A stretch of DNA of 33,753 nt, taken from a virus. This document shows, piece after piece, positions 1-6,361 of the stretch. The position numbers and the translations under genes were made by a program. The first letter of the stretch is position 1, and each line of letters starts with the position of its first letter. The stretch is taken from positions 1-33,753 of IMG/VR virus record IMGVR_UViG_3300030380_004319. One strand, 5' to 3'. Below the pieces are notes generated by a model. It did not search any database. It was not told where the DNA came from and saw only the letters and a list, made by a program, of their open reading frames with translations.

Positions 1-179
1 ACACAGGTTATTTATATCCAGATATGCAAACTTGTTTGTCATCAACTGAGTTGTATGTAGAAGAATATAAACAAATTGCTAAAAATAGAGGTGATGACAC
101 AGCACATTTTAGTTCAATATGTTTTGAAGTTGACTCATATCCTATAAAAAAATTTGATAGCATGGTGAGAGGTACATAA
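1..179 (+). CDS. 3' end of an unidentified protein (partial)
   Basis: An open frame runs from the window edge to a TAA at 177-179 with no internal stop. It reads TGYLYPDMQTCLSSTELYVE at its start and ends ...KKFDSMVRGT. The stop overlaps the ATG of the next gene (TAATG), the junction used throughout this genome, which supports real coding. Only 58 residues are visible and no family is recognised. It has two Cys and no membrane segment. Its start lies outside the window, probably next to the tail-fibre genes at the right end if the genome is circular or permuted. Confidence 0.6.
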   Translation, partial: TGYLYPDMQTCLSSTELYVEEYKQIAKNRGDDTAHFSSICFEVDSYPIKKFDSMVRGT

Positions 180-373
180 TGTCAGATTGGGAAAAAGATT
201 TAGCAGAAGTTAAAACAGATTTAAAATATCTTCGTGAAGATATTAATATTATGCAAAAACAAATAAGAGATTTAAACAAAACTAGCAACATGGGTTTGGG
301 CGGATTAAAAGTAGCATTATTTATTGGTGGCATATTAGGTGCCATATATACTTTTTTTAGATTGATAGATTAA
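179..373 (+). CDS. Small coiled-coil/TM protein, XhlA-like (possible holin accessory)
   Basis: The 64-residue product has a charged N-terminal helix with heptad character (about residues 4-35, many E/K/D with spaced L/I) followed by one hydrophobic segment at about residues 42-61 (GGLKVALFIGGILGAIYTFF). This architecture matches the haemolysin XhlA family of small phage/prophage membrane proteins that work beside holins. The assignment rests on architecture, not on a diagnostic motif. It lies upstream of the endolysin and 3TM holin, so a lysis role is reasonable. The start overlaps the previous stop as TAATG. An alternative is a virion membrane peptide. Confidence 0.6.
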   Translation: MSDWEKDLAEVKTDLKYLREDINIMQKQIRDLNKTSNMGLGGLKVALFIGGILGAIYTFFRLID

Positions 374-448
374 TGGTGCTGTAAGAGAGACTCGAACTCT
401 CGACTTCTACCTTACCAAGATAGCGTTCTACCCCTGAACTATTACAGC
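374..448 (-). tRNA. tRNA-Thr (anticodon GGT)
   Basis: Read on the minus strand from 448, a full cloverleaf can be drawn: acceptor GCTGTAA/TTACAGC, U8-A9, D stem GTTC/GAAC with loop AGGGGTA, anticodon stem CTATC/GGTAG with loop TTGGTAA (anticodon GGT, reads ACC/ACU), five-base variable loop AAGTC, T stem GAGAG/CTCTC with loop TTCGAGT, discriminator A and an encoded CCA at 376-374. All stems are complete, so it is likely functional. It lies antisense within a rightward gene block, and its CCA directly abuts the preceding stop codon at 373. It could also mark an attachment site, but no integrase is in the window. Confidence 0.93.
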
Positions 449-457
449 AAGGACATT

Positions 458-1162
458 ATGAAAATACTTTGTATATCGGATTTGCATTATCCGTATGCTC
501 ATAAAGATCATTTATCATTTTTAAAAGCAGTAAAATTGAAATTTCGTTTTACACCTAAGGATAAATATATAATGCTTGGAGATGAATTAGATTATTCGGC
601 ATTGTCCTTTCACGATTCCGATCCTGATTTACCAAACAGCACAAAAGAATTAGAATTAGCCAAGGTACATATAAAAAAGTTAGAAAAAATTTTTCCTAAA
701 CTAGAATTGTTAAACTCTAATCATGGATCCATGGTTTACAGAAAACGTAAATTTCATGGGTTTCCAAAACAAGTATTTAAAGACTATGCAGAAATACTTG
801 AAGTTAATAAAAACAATTGGAAATGGCATGATAGTTTAGTTGTTAAAGATAAACATGGTAAATATTATTTTACTCATAGCATGAACGCTGATTGTTTAAA
901 ATCAGCACAAGCACTTAATTATGAGGGTTATATACAAAGCCATTATCATTCTAAATTTGAATTAAAATATTTTTCTAGTCCCGAAGCTTTACGTTGGAGT
1001 ATGACAATTGGATGTCTCATTGATAAAGACTCGTTAGCTTTTGCATATTCTAGAGTAAATATAAAAAGACCAGTTTTAGGTTGTGCCGTTATTATAGATG
1101 GTGTTCCTCAGTTAGTTCCAATGACATTAGAACGAGGAGGAAGATGGTCAGGAAAGTTGTAA
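458..1162 (+). CDS. Calcineurin-like metallophosphoesterase
   Basis: The 234-residue protein shows the dinuclear-metal signature in order: D8-x-H10 (SDLHYPY), GDxxD at 41-45 (GDELD), N88-H89 (SNHGS), H140 (FTHSM) and H162-x-H164 (SHYHS). It should therefore be a metal-dependent phosphoesterase. The substrate cannot be told from sequence; phage relatives have been linked to nucleotide or RNA/DNA end processing. No signal peptide, so cytoplasmic. The start is 9 nt after the tRNA gene and is preceded by AAGGACATT, a usable ribosome-binding site. The 3' end overlaps the DUF3310 gene by 19 nt. Confidence 0.88.
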   Translation: MKILCISDLHYPYAHKDHLSFLKAVKLKFRFTPKDKYIMLGDELDYSALSFHDSDPDLPNSTKELELAKVHIKKLEKIFPKLELLNSNHGSMVYRKRKFHGFPKQVFKDYAEILEVNKNNWKWHDSLVVKDKHGKYYFTHSMNADCLKSAQALNYEGYIQSHYHSKFELKYFSSPEALRWSMTIGCLIDKDSLAFAYSRVNIKRPVLGCAVIIDGVPQLVPMTLERGGRWSGKL

Positions 1163-1353
1163 AAGATAATATTAACCCATCATATTACAAAAAAAAAATA
1201 CAAGTTACTGATTTCATAATTGAATATGAAATGAATTTTTTAGAAGGCAACATCATTAAATACGTTTGCAGACACAAAGCAAAAAATGGTTTGGAAGATT
1301 TAAAAAAAGCAAAATGGTATTTGGAGAAATTAATAGAATGTACGAAAAAGTAA
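1144..1353 (+). CDS. DUF3310 family protein (T7 gp1.7-like nucleotide kinase family)
   Basis: 69 residues from ATG 1144. The frame is open upstream to 1081, but this start is preferred because it follows the purine-rich GAGGAGGAAG and places the NPSYYK motif close to the N-terminus, as the family has it. The core motif NIIKYVCRHKAKNGLEDLKK followed by AKWYLEKLI is diagnostic of DUF3310, the family containing T7 gp1.7, which is reported to have nucleotide (dGMP/dTMP) kinase activity. This copy is essentially the DUF3310 domain alone, much shorter than T7 gp1.7, so kinase activity is uncertain. It overlaps the phosphoesterase gene (19 nt) and the endolysin gene (16 nt). Confidence 0.85.
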   Translation: MVRKVVKDNINPSYYKKKIQVTDFIIEYEMNFLEGNIIKYVCRHKAKNGLEDLKKAKWYLEKLIECTKK

Positions 1354-1778
1354 AAGATAGAATAAAATTACACGAAGGCTTTGTTCCAAAAATATACAAA
1401 GATACATTGGGATTTGCCACAATTGGTTATGGTCATAAAGTAGTAGATGAAGATAATTTTGTTGAAGAAAAAGAATACACAAAAGAAGAATTAGAAGAAA
1501 CTTTTTTAAAAGATTTTGACAAAGCAGTTAATGGCGCTGAAAGATTATTTAACGTAAATGGCTGTGTAGATTTGCACGAAGAAGCTAAAGGCATAATTAT
1601 AGAAATGGTATTTCAGCTTGGACCAACAGGAGTATCCAATTTTCGTAATATGTGGAAATGTTTATCTGAGCTTAACTATGTAGGCGCAAGTTACGAAATG
1701 ATTGATTCCAAATGGTATAAACAGACAACCAATCGTGCCAAACAATTAAGTAATCACATGAAAAATATAGGAGTGTAA
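1338..1778 (+). CDS. Endolysin, T4-type lysozyme (GH24)
   Basis: 146 residues from ATG 1338. The frame extends upstream, but this start has GGAG at 1323-1326 and puts the active site where the family has it. The catalytic triad matches T4 lysozyme E11/D20/T26 shifted by two: E13 (LHEGF), D22 (YKDTLG) and T28 (ATIGYGH). It cleaves the MurNAc-GlcNAc bond of peptidoglycan at lysis. There is no signal peptide or SAR segment, so release needs the holin encoded immediately downstream. The C-terminal half carries the usual helical motifs (NFRNMWKCL, W..QTTNRA). The start overlaps the DUF3310 gene. Confidence 0.95.
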   Translation: MYEKVKDRIKLHEGFVPKIYKDTLGFATIGYGHKVVDEDNFVEEKEYTKEELEETFLKDFDKAVNGAERLFNVNGCVDLHEEAKGIIIEMVFQLGPTGVSNFRNMWKCLSELNYVGASYEMIDSKWYKQTTNRAKQLSNHMKNIGV

Positions 1779-2159
1779 ATGTTAAATTTGTTACTAGGAC
1801 CAGTTGTAGATATTGTATCAACAAGCGTAAAAGGTTTTGTAGATACTAAGAAAGCTAAAGCAGAGCAAAAAGTTACTGAGATAAAAGCTAAAACTGAACT
1901 TATGCAACAACAAATTAAGGGCGAGCAAGATTGGGATATTGAAGCAATAAAAAATACAGAAGGATCGTGGAAAGATGAATATCTTACAATTATTTTTAGC
2001 ATTCCGCTTTTGCTGTGCTTCCTGCCATTTACAGTAGAATATGTTGAAAGAGGATTTGAAGCATTATCCAAAACACCTGATTGGTACAAATATACTTTAG
2101 GCGTAATTGTATCAGCATCATTTGGCATCAAAGGTGCATCTAAATTTTTTAAAAAATAG
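1779..2159 (+). CDS. Holin, 3TM gene-transfer-agent type
   Basis: 126 residues. An N-terminal hydrophobic/amphipathic stretch (1-20) is followed by a charged helical region rich in K/E/Q (23-60), then W-K-DEY leading into two membrane segments (about 68-88, TIIFSIPLLLCFLPF; about 103-118, YTLGVIVSASFGI). This layout and the ...W.K.TLGVIVSASFG... ending are characteristic of the 3TM holins named from gene transfer agents (PF11351 type). It would permeabilise the inner membrane to release the lysozyme encoded directly upstream. The ATG follows that gene's stop immediately, with AGGAG in the upstream coding end. Confidence 0.85.
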   Translation: MLNLLLGPVVDIVSTSVKGFVDTKKAKAEQKVTEIKAKTELMQQQIKGEQDWDIEAIKNTEGSWKDEYLTIIFSIPLLLCFLPFTVEYVERGFEALSKTPDWYKYTLGVIVSASFGIKGASKFFKK

Positions 2160-2167
2160 GAGGTAAT

Positions 2168-2287
2168 ATGAGATTATTACATGATTTATGGGATCACATG
2201 AAAGAGTGGTCTAGTTGGTCAATGAAAGATTGGATTAAGGCAGGAATAGTTGTCGTAATCGTATTAGTTATTATTGGCGCAATTTAA
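2168..2287 (+). CDS. Tiny single-TM protein, lysis cassette
   Basis: A 39-residue ORF from ATG 2168 to TAA 2285-2287, preceded by a strong ribosome-binding site (AGGAGG, 2158-2163). The N-terminus is Trp-rich and polar (LWDHMKEWSSWSMKDW), followed by one hydrophobic helix (AGIVVVIVLVIIGAI). The position directly after the holin and the topology suggest a lysis accessory or antiholin, but no family is recognised. The strong RBS is the best evidence that it is translated. Confidence 0.7.
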   Translation: MRLLHDLWDHMKEWSSWSMKDWIKAGIVVVIVLVIIGAI

Positions 2288-2290
2288 TAA

Positions 2291-2548
2291 ATGTCAGACT
2301 CTAGACTAAAAAGAGCAGGAGTAAGTGGTTATAATAAACCAAAACGTACTCCAAATCATCCAAAGAAATCACACATTGTTGTTGCCAAAGAAGGTAGTAA
2401 AATAAAAACTATCCGATTTGGCCAACAAGGTGTTTCTGGTGACAAAAAAATGACAAAACGAGCTAAGTCGTTCAAAGCAAGACACAGCAAAAATATTAAG
2501 AAAGGCAAAATGTCAGCTGCCTATTGGAGTAATAGAACAAAATGGTAA
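2291..2548 (+). CDS. Conserved marine-phage basic protein (DUF6321-like)
   Basis: 85 residues, very basic. It contains the recognisable stretches RAGVSGYNKPKRTPNHPKKS, IKTIRFGQQGV and KSFKARHSKNIKKGKMSAAY followed by WSNRTKW. This is a common small protein of marine phages that I recall as DUF6321; the number is from memory. Function unknown. Its charge suggests nucleic-acid binding or a virion-internal role. The last codons (TGG TAA) overlap the ATG of the next gene by 7 nt. Confidence 0.8.
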   Translation: MSDSRLKRAGVSGYNKPKRTPNHPKKSHIVVAKEGSKIKTIRFGQQGVSGDKKMTKRAKSFKARHSKNIKKGKMSAAYWSNRTKW

Positions 2549-2724
2549 AAAAAAATAAGAAACCCGTTTGGGAAAGAGAATACAAAGGTAAGAATAAAAA
2601 AATAAAAGGTAAAAAAGGTTATGCTTCTGCAAAAGCAAAAGCTGATAAAAAGTTTGGCAAGAAAACAAGTCTTGTTAAAAATATGTATATTTCACAGCAA
2701 ATGAAAAAAAAGAAGAAAAAATAA
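2542..2724 (+). CDS. Lys-rich small protein with poly-Lys tail
   Basis: 60 residues, about half lysine, ending in K6. It starts MVKKNKK inside the TGG-TAA end of the previous gene (ATGGTAA) and its own stop overlaps the next ATG (TAATG). No domain recognised. The composition suggests binding to DNA or RNA, possibly condensation of packaged DNA. The start resembles that of the gene at 12089 (MVKKNKKKK), which also overlaps an upstream TGG-TAA. Confidence 0.65.
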   Translation: MVKKNKKPVWEREYKGKNKKIKGKKGYASAKAKADKKFGKKTSLVKNMYISQQMKKKKKK

Positions 2725-2840
2725 TGCCTAGAAAATTAAGTAATAAACAAAAAAAAATAGATGTTGCTAAACCTTTTGGCAAAATAACTGCCGCAGATTT
2801 TAAAAAATTAAGCAAGAAAAAGAAAAAAAAGAAAAAGTGA
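2724..2840 (+). CDS. 38-residue Lys-rich peptide
   Basis: Too short for ordinary ORF cut-offs. ATG 2724 overlaps the previous stop (TAATG), and the TGA at 2838-2840 overlaps the GTG start of the next gene (GTGA). The product has a mixed N-terminus (MPRKLSNKQKKIDVAKPFGK) and ends in eight consecutive lysines. The double overlap in an unbroken chain supports translation. Function unknown. Confidence 0.6.
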   Translation: MPRKLSNKQKKIDVAKPFGKITAADFKKLSKKKKKKKK

Positions 2841-3394
2841 AAAGTATTAAAGAAGATATACTTTCTTGGTCAAAAGACTTTCTTGAACTCCCAAATAAAC
2901 ATCTAAATAATTATTCTGTATGTCCTTTTGCTAAAAAAACACGACTAGATAATAAAATAAGAATAGTTGAAGATCATAACAAAAAAACATTACTTGATAC
3001 TGTTATTGCTGAGTGTAATAATTTTAACAAGTTAAATAATAAAATATGCGTTATTGCTAGTAATAATTTTTCTGTAAAGTCTAAAGAATTATCAGATTAT
3101 GTTGATACATTAAATTATCTATACGTTCCAACAAATGTATATTTAATGAATTCACATCCAGAAGATAACGAAGAAGAAATTAATTTTTTACAAGATACAG
3201 AATGGGATTGCGACAATCATTTTTTTATGATTTTAATACAATCATATAAAGAATTAGAAGATGCTAGTTTAAAACTGCAACAAACAAAATATTATAATAA
3301 TTGGCCAAAAAATTACTATGACAGCACAGTAAACAAAAGAAAACAATACAGAAAATTATATGAAAATAGTATTAGTAACGTGGTTGGACACTAA
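2837..3394 (+). CDS. Unknown protein with a CPFA motif (remotely DUF1415-like)
   Basis: 185 residues, GTG start at 2837 inside GTGA. Near the N-terminus is NNYSVCPFAKKTRLDNKIRI, then TLLDTVIAEC and a conserved-looking core. The CPFAK...I...LL pattern resembles the start of the DUF1415 family, but the His/Asn motifs expected later in that family are not evident, so any link is remote. No membrane segment. The C-terminus is basic and Tyr-rich. The next gene begins inside its last 35 nt. Function unknown. Confidence 0.75.
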   Translation: MKSIKEDILSWSKDFLELPNKHLNNYSVCPFAKKTRLDNKIRIVEDHNKKTLLDTVIAECNNFNKLNNKICVIASNNFSVKSKELSDYVDTLNYLYVPTNVYLMNSHPEDNEEEINFLQDTEWDCDNHFFMILIQSYKELEDASLKLQQTKYYNNWPKNYYDSTVNKRKQYRKLYENSISNVVGH

Positions 3395-3602
3395 CGAAAA
3401 TTCAGTTGGTGGCTGGATTACAAAAGAAGATTTAGATAAATCAGAAGTTTGTAGTGTTGATTCTTTGGGTTGGCTTTATAAAGAAACAAACGAATTTATA
3501 GTTATATTAGCTGATAAAGATACAAATAACGAGGACGACTTGTTTGGTAGATCACAAGTCATTCCTCGTGGAGTTATAAAAGATATTAAGTATTTAAGTT
3601 AA
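3360..3602 (+). CDS. Small conserved phage protein, function unknown
   Basis: 80 residues, MKIVLVTWLDTNENSVGGWI at the start, with DSLGWLYKETNEFIVILAD in the middle and a C-terminal VIPRGVIKDI. Compact, mostly beta by appearance, no membrane segment. The pattern V-T-W-x-D...GW...LGWL...V.LA is one I have seen in small uncharacterised phage proteins. It is the last gene of this rightward block. Its TAA at 3600-3602 overlaps the end of the converging leftward operon, with no terminator hairpin evident between them. Confidence 0.7.
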   Translation: MKIVLVTWLDTNENSVGGWITKEDLDKSEVCSVDSLGWLYKETNEFIVILADKDTNNEDDLFGRSQVIPRGVIKDIKYLS

Positions 3603-4369
3603 TTACCTATATATTGTTGATTACTTGACCCATGAACACCTTTGTTCAAAGATACATTATTTCCTGCACTTCTACCTAATCCACTAGCAGACATATTAGA
3701 ATGACTTGATGATGATTTTCTTAAAACAACTCCTTTGTTTTTTAACCAATCTCTAATTAATTGATTTTTTACAACAACTAAGTCTTTTCCAGTTTCAAGA
3801 TTTTGCTTTTTCTTTTCTTGATAAGTTTTCCAAGCATTATCTTTTGCCATTTCTTTTAATCTCTCACCAATTCTAACTGCCATAGAATGTGCAAAACCAT
3901 TAACTAAAGACACTTTTCTATTAGATTTTTTGTAAATGTTACCATTTTTAAAATCAACAATTTCGGTATCTATTGCTTTTTGTATAACATAGACAAGATA
4001 TTTTGCCTGCTCAACATCCGCATCAAATCCATTAATCGCTAATTTATATATTTTTTTTGTATTATACTTATCAAAAAGTTTAGTTTCAGATGTGCAATAC
4101 AATTTTACACCACAAATATCTTCAATTCCTTCATATGCATAAACAACTGGATGATAACTTCTGCCAAAAGAATTTGAAAATTCATAATACAATCTTTTTA
4201 TTTGATCTACATCAAAATTAATTTGATCTTCTTTAATTCTGTAAGTTTGCATTAAATCAGAAATTTTTTGTGCAGAAATCATAGCTTCATTTTGAGAACA
4301 ACCATTAGTAGTTGTTCTCATTTGTAATTTTCTAATTTTTTCAATTATATCTTTTACATCTTTATTCAT
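3599..4369 (-). CDS. DUF2786 family protein
   Basis: 256 residues from ATG 4369, chosen over an upstream ATG at 4396 because it sits in a TAATG overlap with the previous stop and has AAAGGGGAT just upstream. Residues 2-50 (KDVKDIIEKIRKLQMRTTT, EAMISAQKISDLMQTYRI) match the N-terminal DUF2786 helix pair. The rest resembles the companion region in phage members, with A-EGIEDICGVKLY and a helical end. The last ~45 residues are Ser/Gly/Asn-rich. Function unknown. It is the last gene of the leftward operon. Confidence 0.78.
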   Translation of the reverse strand: MNKDVKDIIEKIRKLQMRTTTNGCSQNEAMISAQKISDLMQTYRIKEDQINFDVDQIKRLYYEFSNSFGRSYHPVVYAYEGIEDICGVKLYCTSETKLFDKYNTKKIYKLAINGFDADVEQAKYLVYVIQKAIDTEIVDFKNGNIYKKSNRKVSLVNGFAHSMAVRIGERLKEMAKDNAWKTYQEKKKQNLETGKDLVVVKNQLIRDWLKNKGVVLRKSSSSHSNMSASGLGRSAGNNVSLNKGVHGSSNQQYIGN

Positions 4370-4578
4370 TATAAAATCCCCTTTGATTTTTTCCATTGTT
4401 TATAATCTCTCTCATATGCTCTTTTCCATACGTCTAAAAATCTTTCAATCCATTTAGTTTGTTTTTCAGTAATAGTTTTATTAAATAAAACTGAATGGGC
4501 ACTTTCTAAAGGTTGTAAATTTTTATTTTCTTCTAAATCTCCCCATCTATTATAAATACTAACAAGTTTATCATTCAT
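4369..4578 (-). CDS. Hypothetical helical protein
   Basis: 69 residues, charged, mainly helical, with TEKQTKWIERFLDVWKRAYE near the C-terminus (Trp-rich amphipathic helix). Linked by TAATG overlaps at both ends in the leftward operon. No family recognised. Confidence 0.6.
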   Translation of the reverse strand: MNDKLVSIYNRWGDLEENKNLQPLESAHSVLFNKTITEKQTKWIERFLDVWKRAYERDYKQWKKSKGIL

Positions 4579-4796
4579 TATAAAATCTCCTTTATTTGAT
4601 TTAATTTTAAAATAAAATTACCTCTAAAATCAAAACCACAAACATAAGCAATTTCAGAATTAGTTTTATTTTCGTAATCTTTTTTTGTTGGATAAGTGCT
4701 TTCAATCTTAAAAACAATTCCAACACAATCATTAATAATATTAAGTGTATCATGGGCGATAACTTGATCGCCCACTCTAGGATTTAATTTATTCAT
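4578..4796 (-). CDS. Hypothetical small beta protein
   Basis: 72 residues. It begins MNKLNPRVGDQVIAHD, a pattern often seen at the start of small SH3-like beta barrels (P.vGD.V), followed by alternating hydrophobics (CVGIVFKIES, IAYVCGFDFRGNFILKL). No catalytic motif. TAATG overlaps join it to both neighbours. The SH3-like fold is an inference from pattern only. Confidence 0.6.
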   Translation of the reverse strand: MNKLNPRVGDQVIAHDTLNIINDCVGIVFKIESTYPTKKDYENKTNSEIAYVCGFDFRGNFILKLNQIKEIL

Positions 4797-5002
4797 TAAT
4801 TAATCCTTGCACAAAAATTCCAATAATAATTATTACGTTTAACATCTTTAGATGATTGTACGCCTTTGCCTTGACAAGCATAACAAACACCTTGTTTACG
4901 TGGAACACCATTTACTGAGCCACCCCATTTAAAAGTGCCTGTGCCACTACATTGACCACAAACAGATTTTCCATTTTGTGATTTTTCATTAAAAGTTTTC
5001 AT
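4796..5002 (-). CDS. DnaJ-type zinc-finger small protein
   Basis: 68 residues from ATG 5002, preferred to an ATG at 5035 because AGGAG lies 8 nt upstream. It contains one pair of CxxCxGxG-like knuckles: CGQCSGTG and CYACQGKG, separated by about 16 residues. This is the DnaJ central zinc-binding pattern, enough to bind one Zn. No J domain, so it is not a co-chaperone by itself. Likely a small protein- or nucleic-acid-binding factor. It is the first gene after the 315-bp gap, so it may have its own promoter there. Confidence 0.75.
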   Translation of the reverse strand: MKTFNEKSQNGKSVCGQCSGTGTFKWGGSVNGVPRKQGVCYACQGKGVQSSKDVKRNNYYWNFCARIN

Positions 5003-5014
5003 AAATTCTCCTAT

Positions 5015-5227
5015 GAGTACAAAAGTTGAGTACACAAAGAGTACAAGAAATTTTTGCTTGTAATTACTTTTACTTGCTTATTTTTTGCACTCTTTAACTT
5101 GTTTATGCTTAGATTTTCTCGTATTTTCTTAAACATACGAGGAATTTATAACTTTACCAATGGTTTGTAAATAGCTTATTTTACTAAGGTAGGCCACAAA
5201 AAAAAGACATGAGTACATTATGAGTAC
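5015..5227. repeat. Five GAGTAC repeats in two phased clusters
   Basis: GAGTAC occurs at 5015, 5028, 5039, 5211 and 5222. Spacings within clusters are 13, 11 and 11 bp, close to one helical turn. With flanks, four of the five share GAGTACA and the consensus is tGAGTACA (TGTACTCa on the other strand). The first cluster lies 10-40 bp before the RBS of the gene starting at 5002. Another TGTACTCA occurs on the plus strand at 13950-13957, in the pre-TerL gap. This reads as a protein-binding array. Confidence 0.6.
5177..5194. repeat. 18-bp motif, copy A (TATTTTWCTAAGGTAGGC)
   Basis: Matches 13961-13978 at 17 of 18 positions (A versus T at position 7). Both copies lie in non-coding gaps, with GTACTC/GAGTAC elements within about 20 bp. 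It is richer in G/C than its surroundings. Possible phage promoter, operator or recognition site. Confidence 0.6.
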
Positions 5228-5317
5228 GATTTGTAATCACGAAAATTCTGGCAGCTTAGATATTTTATCATTAGCTGTTTTAGGCATCAAAAGAATAATA
5301 TTTAGATAATTTTCCTT

Positions 5318-5533
5318 TTATTTTCCGTTGCTCGATTTTAAACATGATAATTCTACAATTCTTTCCATATCGTTTTTTGTAAAGCGTTGGCGCTTTCCAA
5401 TATATCTGTTTAAGGATTTCTCCTCAGGAAATCTTTCCTTTAGAGATTTGAGAAAATCGTAACAAGTTCTGCTTGAAATACCAAGTTCTTTACATAGATC
5501 ATCTCTAGTAAAAAGTCTATCCATTAGTTCCAT
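5318..5533 (-). CDS. Small helix-turn-helix protein (MerR/excisionase-like)
   Basis: 71 residues. LFTRDDLCKELGISSRTCYD at 7-26 is a helix-turn-helix of the MerR/Xis/helix_turn_helix_17 kind, followed by a basic wing (NRYIGKRQRFTKNDM). Probably a DNA-binding regulator or excisionase-like architectural protein. With no integrase visible, a regulator is more likely. It is the last gene before the repeat-bearing gap, so it is a candidate to bind there. Start at 5533 by TAATG overlap, with AAGGGGGA upstream. Confidence 0.65.
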   Translation of the reverse strand: MELMDRLFTRDDLCKELGISSRTCYDFLKSLKERFPEEKSLNRYIGKRQRFTKNDMERIVELSCLKSSNGK

Positions 5534-6051
5534 TAGTAATTCCCCCTTATAATGTCTTGATTTTCATCTTCATTTTTTGCTTGTTCTACTTCAATAACTC
5601 TTGCTCTTAGCTCGTCTAATTCTTTTCTTTCTTTTTCTAAATATGGATACGGATTAGAAGTCGGATGAAACAATGCTTGATTTTCTGGTAATCCTCTTTT
5701 AGCTAATTTTTCTTCAATAGATTTATATTTTTCTTCATCTTTACGTTGATGTCCTAAATATAATTTTTCGCATAATTCTTTAGAACTTAACAATACATCT
5801 TGATAATCAGTAAAAACTATAGACCATTGTATTATTCTCATTTGACTAAGCGTTATAGATATTCTTTTTTTAAAATGATGTACTGTATTTATATATGCTT
5901 TACTTAAATACTCTTCCATTTTTGGCTTACCTAATATTCTTTTTTCGCCATCAATAAATTCTAATTCCCATAATGGTTGTTCATGTAATCCAGTTTTTGG
6001 ATTATTTCCGCCTTCATCTAATTGTATTATTTTAGTTATTTCTTTACTCAT
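5533..6051 (-). CDS. Hypothetical protein with C-terminal coiled coil
   Basis: 172 residues from ATG 6051, chosen over 6099 because GGAG precedes it by 6 nt and it overlaps the upstream stop by 8 nt. A mixed N-terminal part (HEQPLWELEFIDGEKRILGK) is followed by helices and a charged coiled coil near the end (EKERKELDELRARVIEVEQA). No family recognised. Confidence 0.65.
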   Translation of the reverse strand: MSKEITKIIQLDEGGNNPKTGLHEQPLWELEFIDGEKRILGKPKMEEYLSKAYINTVHHFKKRISITLSQMRIIQWSIVFTDYQDVLLSSKELCEKLYLGHQRKDEEKYKSIEEKLAKRGLPENQALFHPTSNPYPYLEKERKELDELRARVIEVEQAKNEDENQDIIRGNY

Positions 6052-6361
6052 AATTCTCCATATCTGCTTTTGAGGAACGTATATAAAAAAAATCTTCATA
6101 CTCAGGATGCTCTTTCATAAACAAACGTGAGTAAAAAGGTTTATAGTTATTATTTATTTTGTAATCTTTATCGTTAGAAACAACGCTTGTTTCCCAACGA
6201 ATACGATTAATTATCATTTCACTTGATAATTTTTTATGACCACGATTAATTGCTTGAAACGTAAATTGTTTAAACAATTTATAAATTACAGGGTTTTCTC
6301 TATGAAACTTACTAAATTTAGATTCAATCGGATCAATAAAACTTAATTGTGCTTGTATCAT
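6044..6361 (-). CDS. Conserved small phage protein, function unknown
   Basis: 105 residues. The pattern FHRENPVIYKLFKQFTFQAI ... INRIRWET ... NNNYKPFYSRLFMKEHPEYE is one I recognise from many small phage and prophage proteins of unknown function. The repeated aromatic/basic residues suggest nucleic-acid binding. It begins in a TAATG overlap with its upstream neighbour. Confidence 0.72.
   Translation of the reverse strand: MIQAQLSFIDPIESKFSKFHRENPVIYKLFKQFTFQAINRGHKKLSSEMIINRIRWETSVVSNDKDYKINNNYKPFYSRLFMKEHPEYEDFFYIRSSKADMENYE

Larger units (their letters stand above)
5003..5317. promoter_or_regulatory. 315-bp non-coding gap inside the leftward operon
   Basis: No convincing gene. It holds five copies of GAGTAC (minus-strand GTACTC), an 18-bp motif repeated near TerL, and a 7-bp inverted repeat CTCGTAT/ATACGAG at 5118-5124 and 5135-5141. 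Short minus-strand frames exist: 41 residues at 5136-5011, ending just before the RBS of the gene at 5002, and 16 residues starting MPKTANDK. The first runs through the repeats and lacks an RBS, so neither is called. The cluster of repeats in an otherwise gap-free operon suggests a secondary promoter/operator for the genes at 5002-3599. Confidence 0.5.

Noticed and set aside
374-448. tRNA as proof of a tRNA-type attachment site and lysogeny
   Set aside because: The tRNA is complete and no integrase or excision system is visible in the window, so integration cannot be claimed.
5011-5136. 41-codon minus-strand frame across the GAGTAC repeats
   Set aside because: No RBS, Lys/Asn-rich A/T-driven composition, and the repeats make a regulatory reading more likely.
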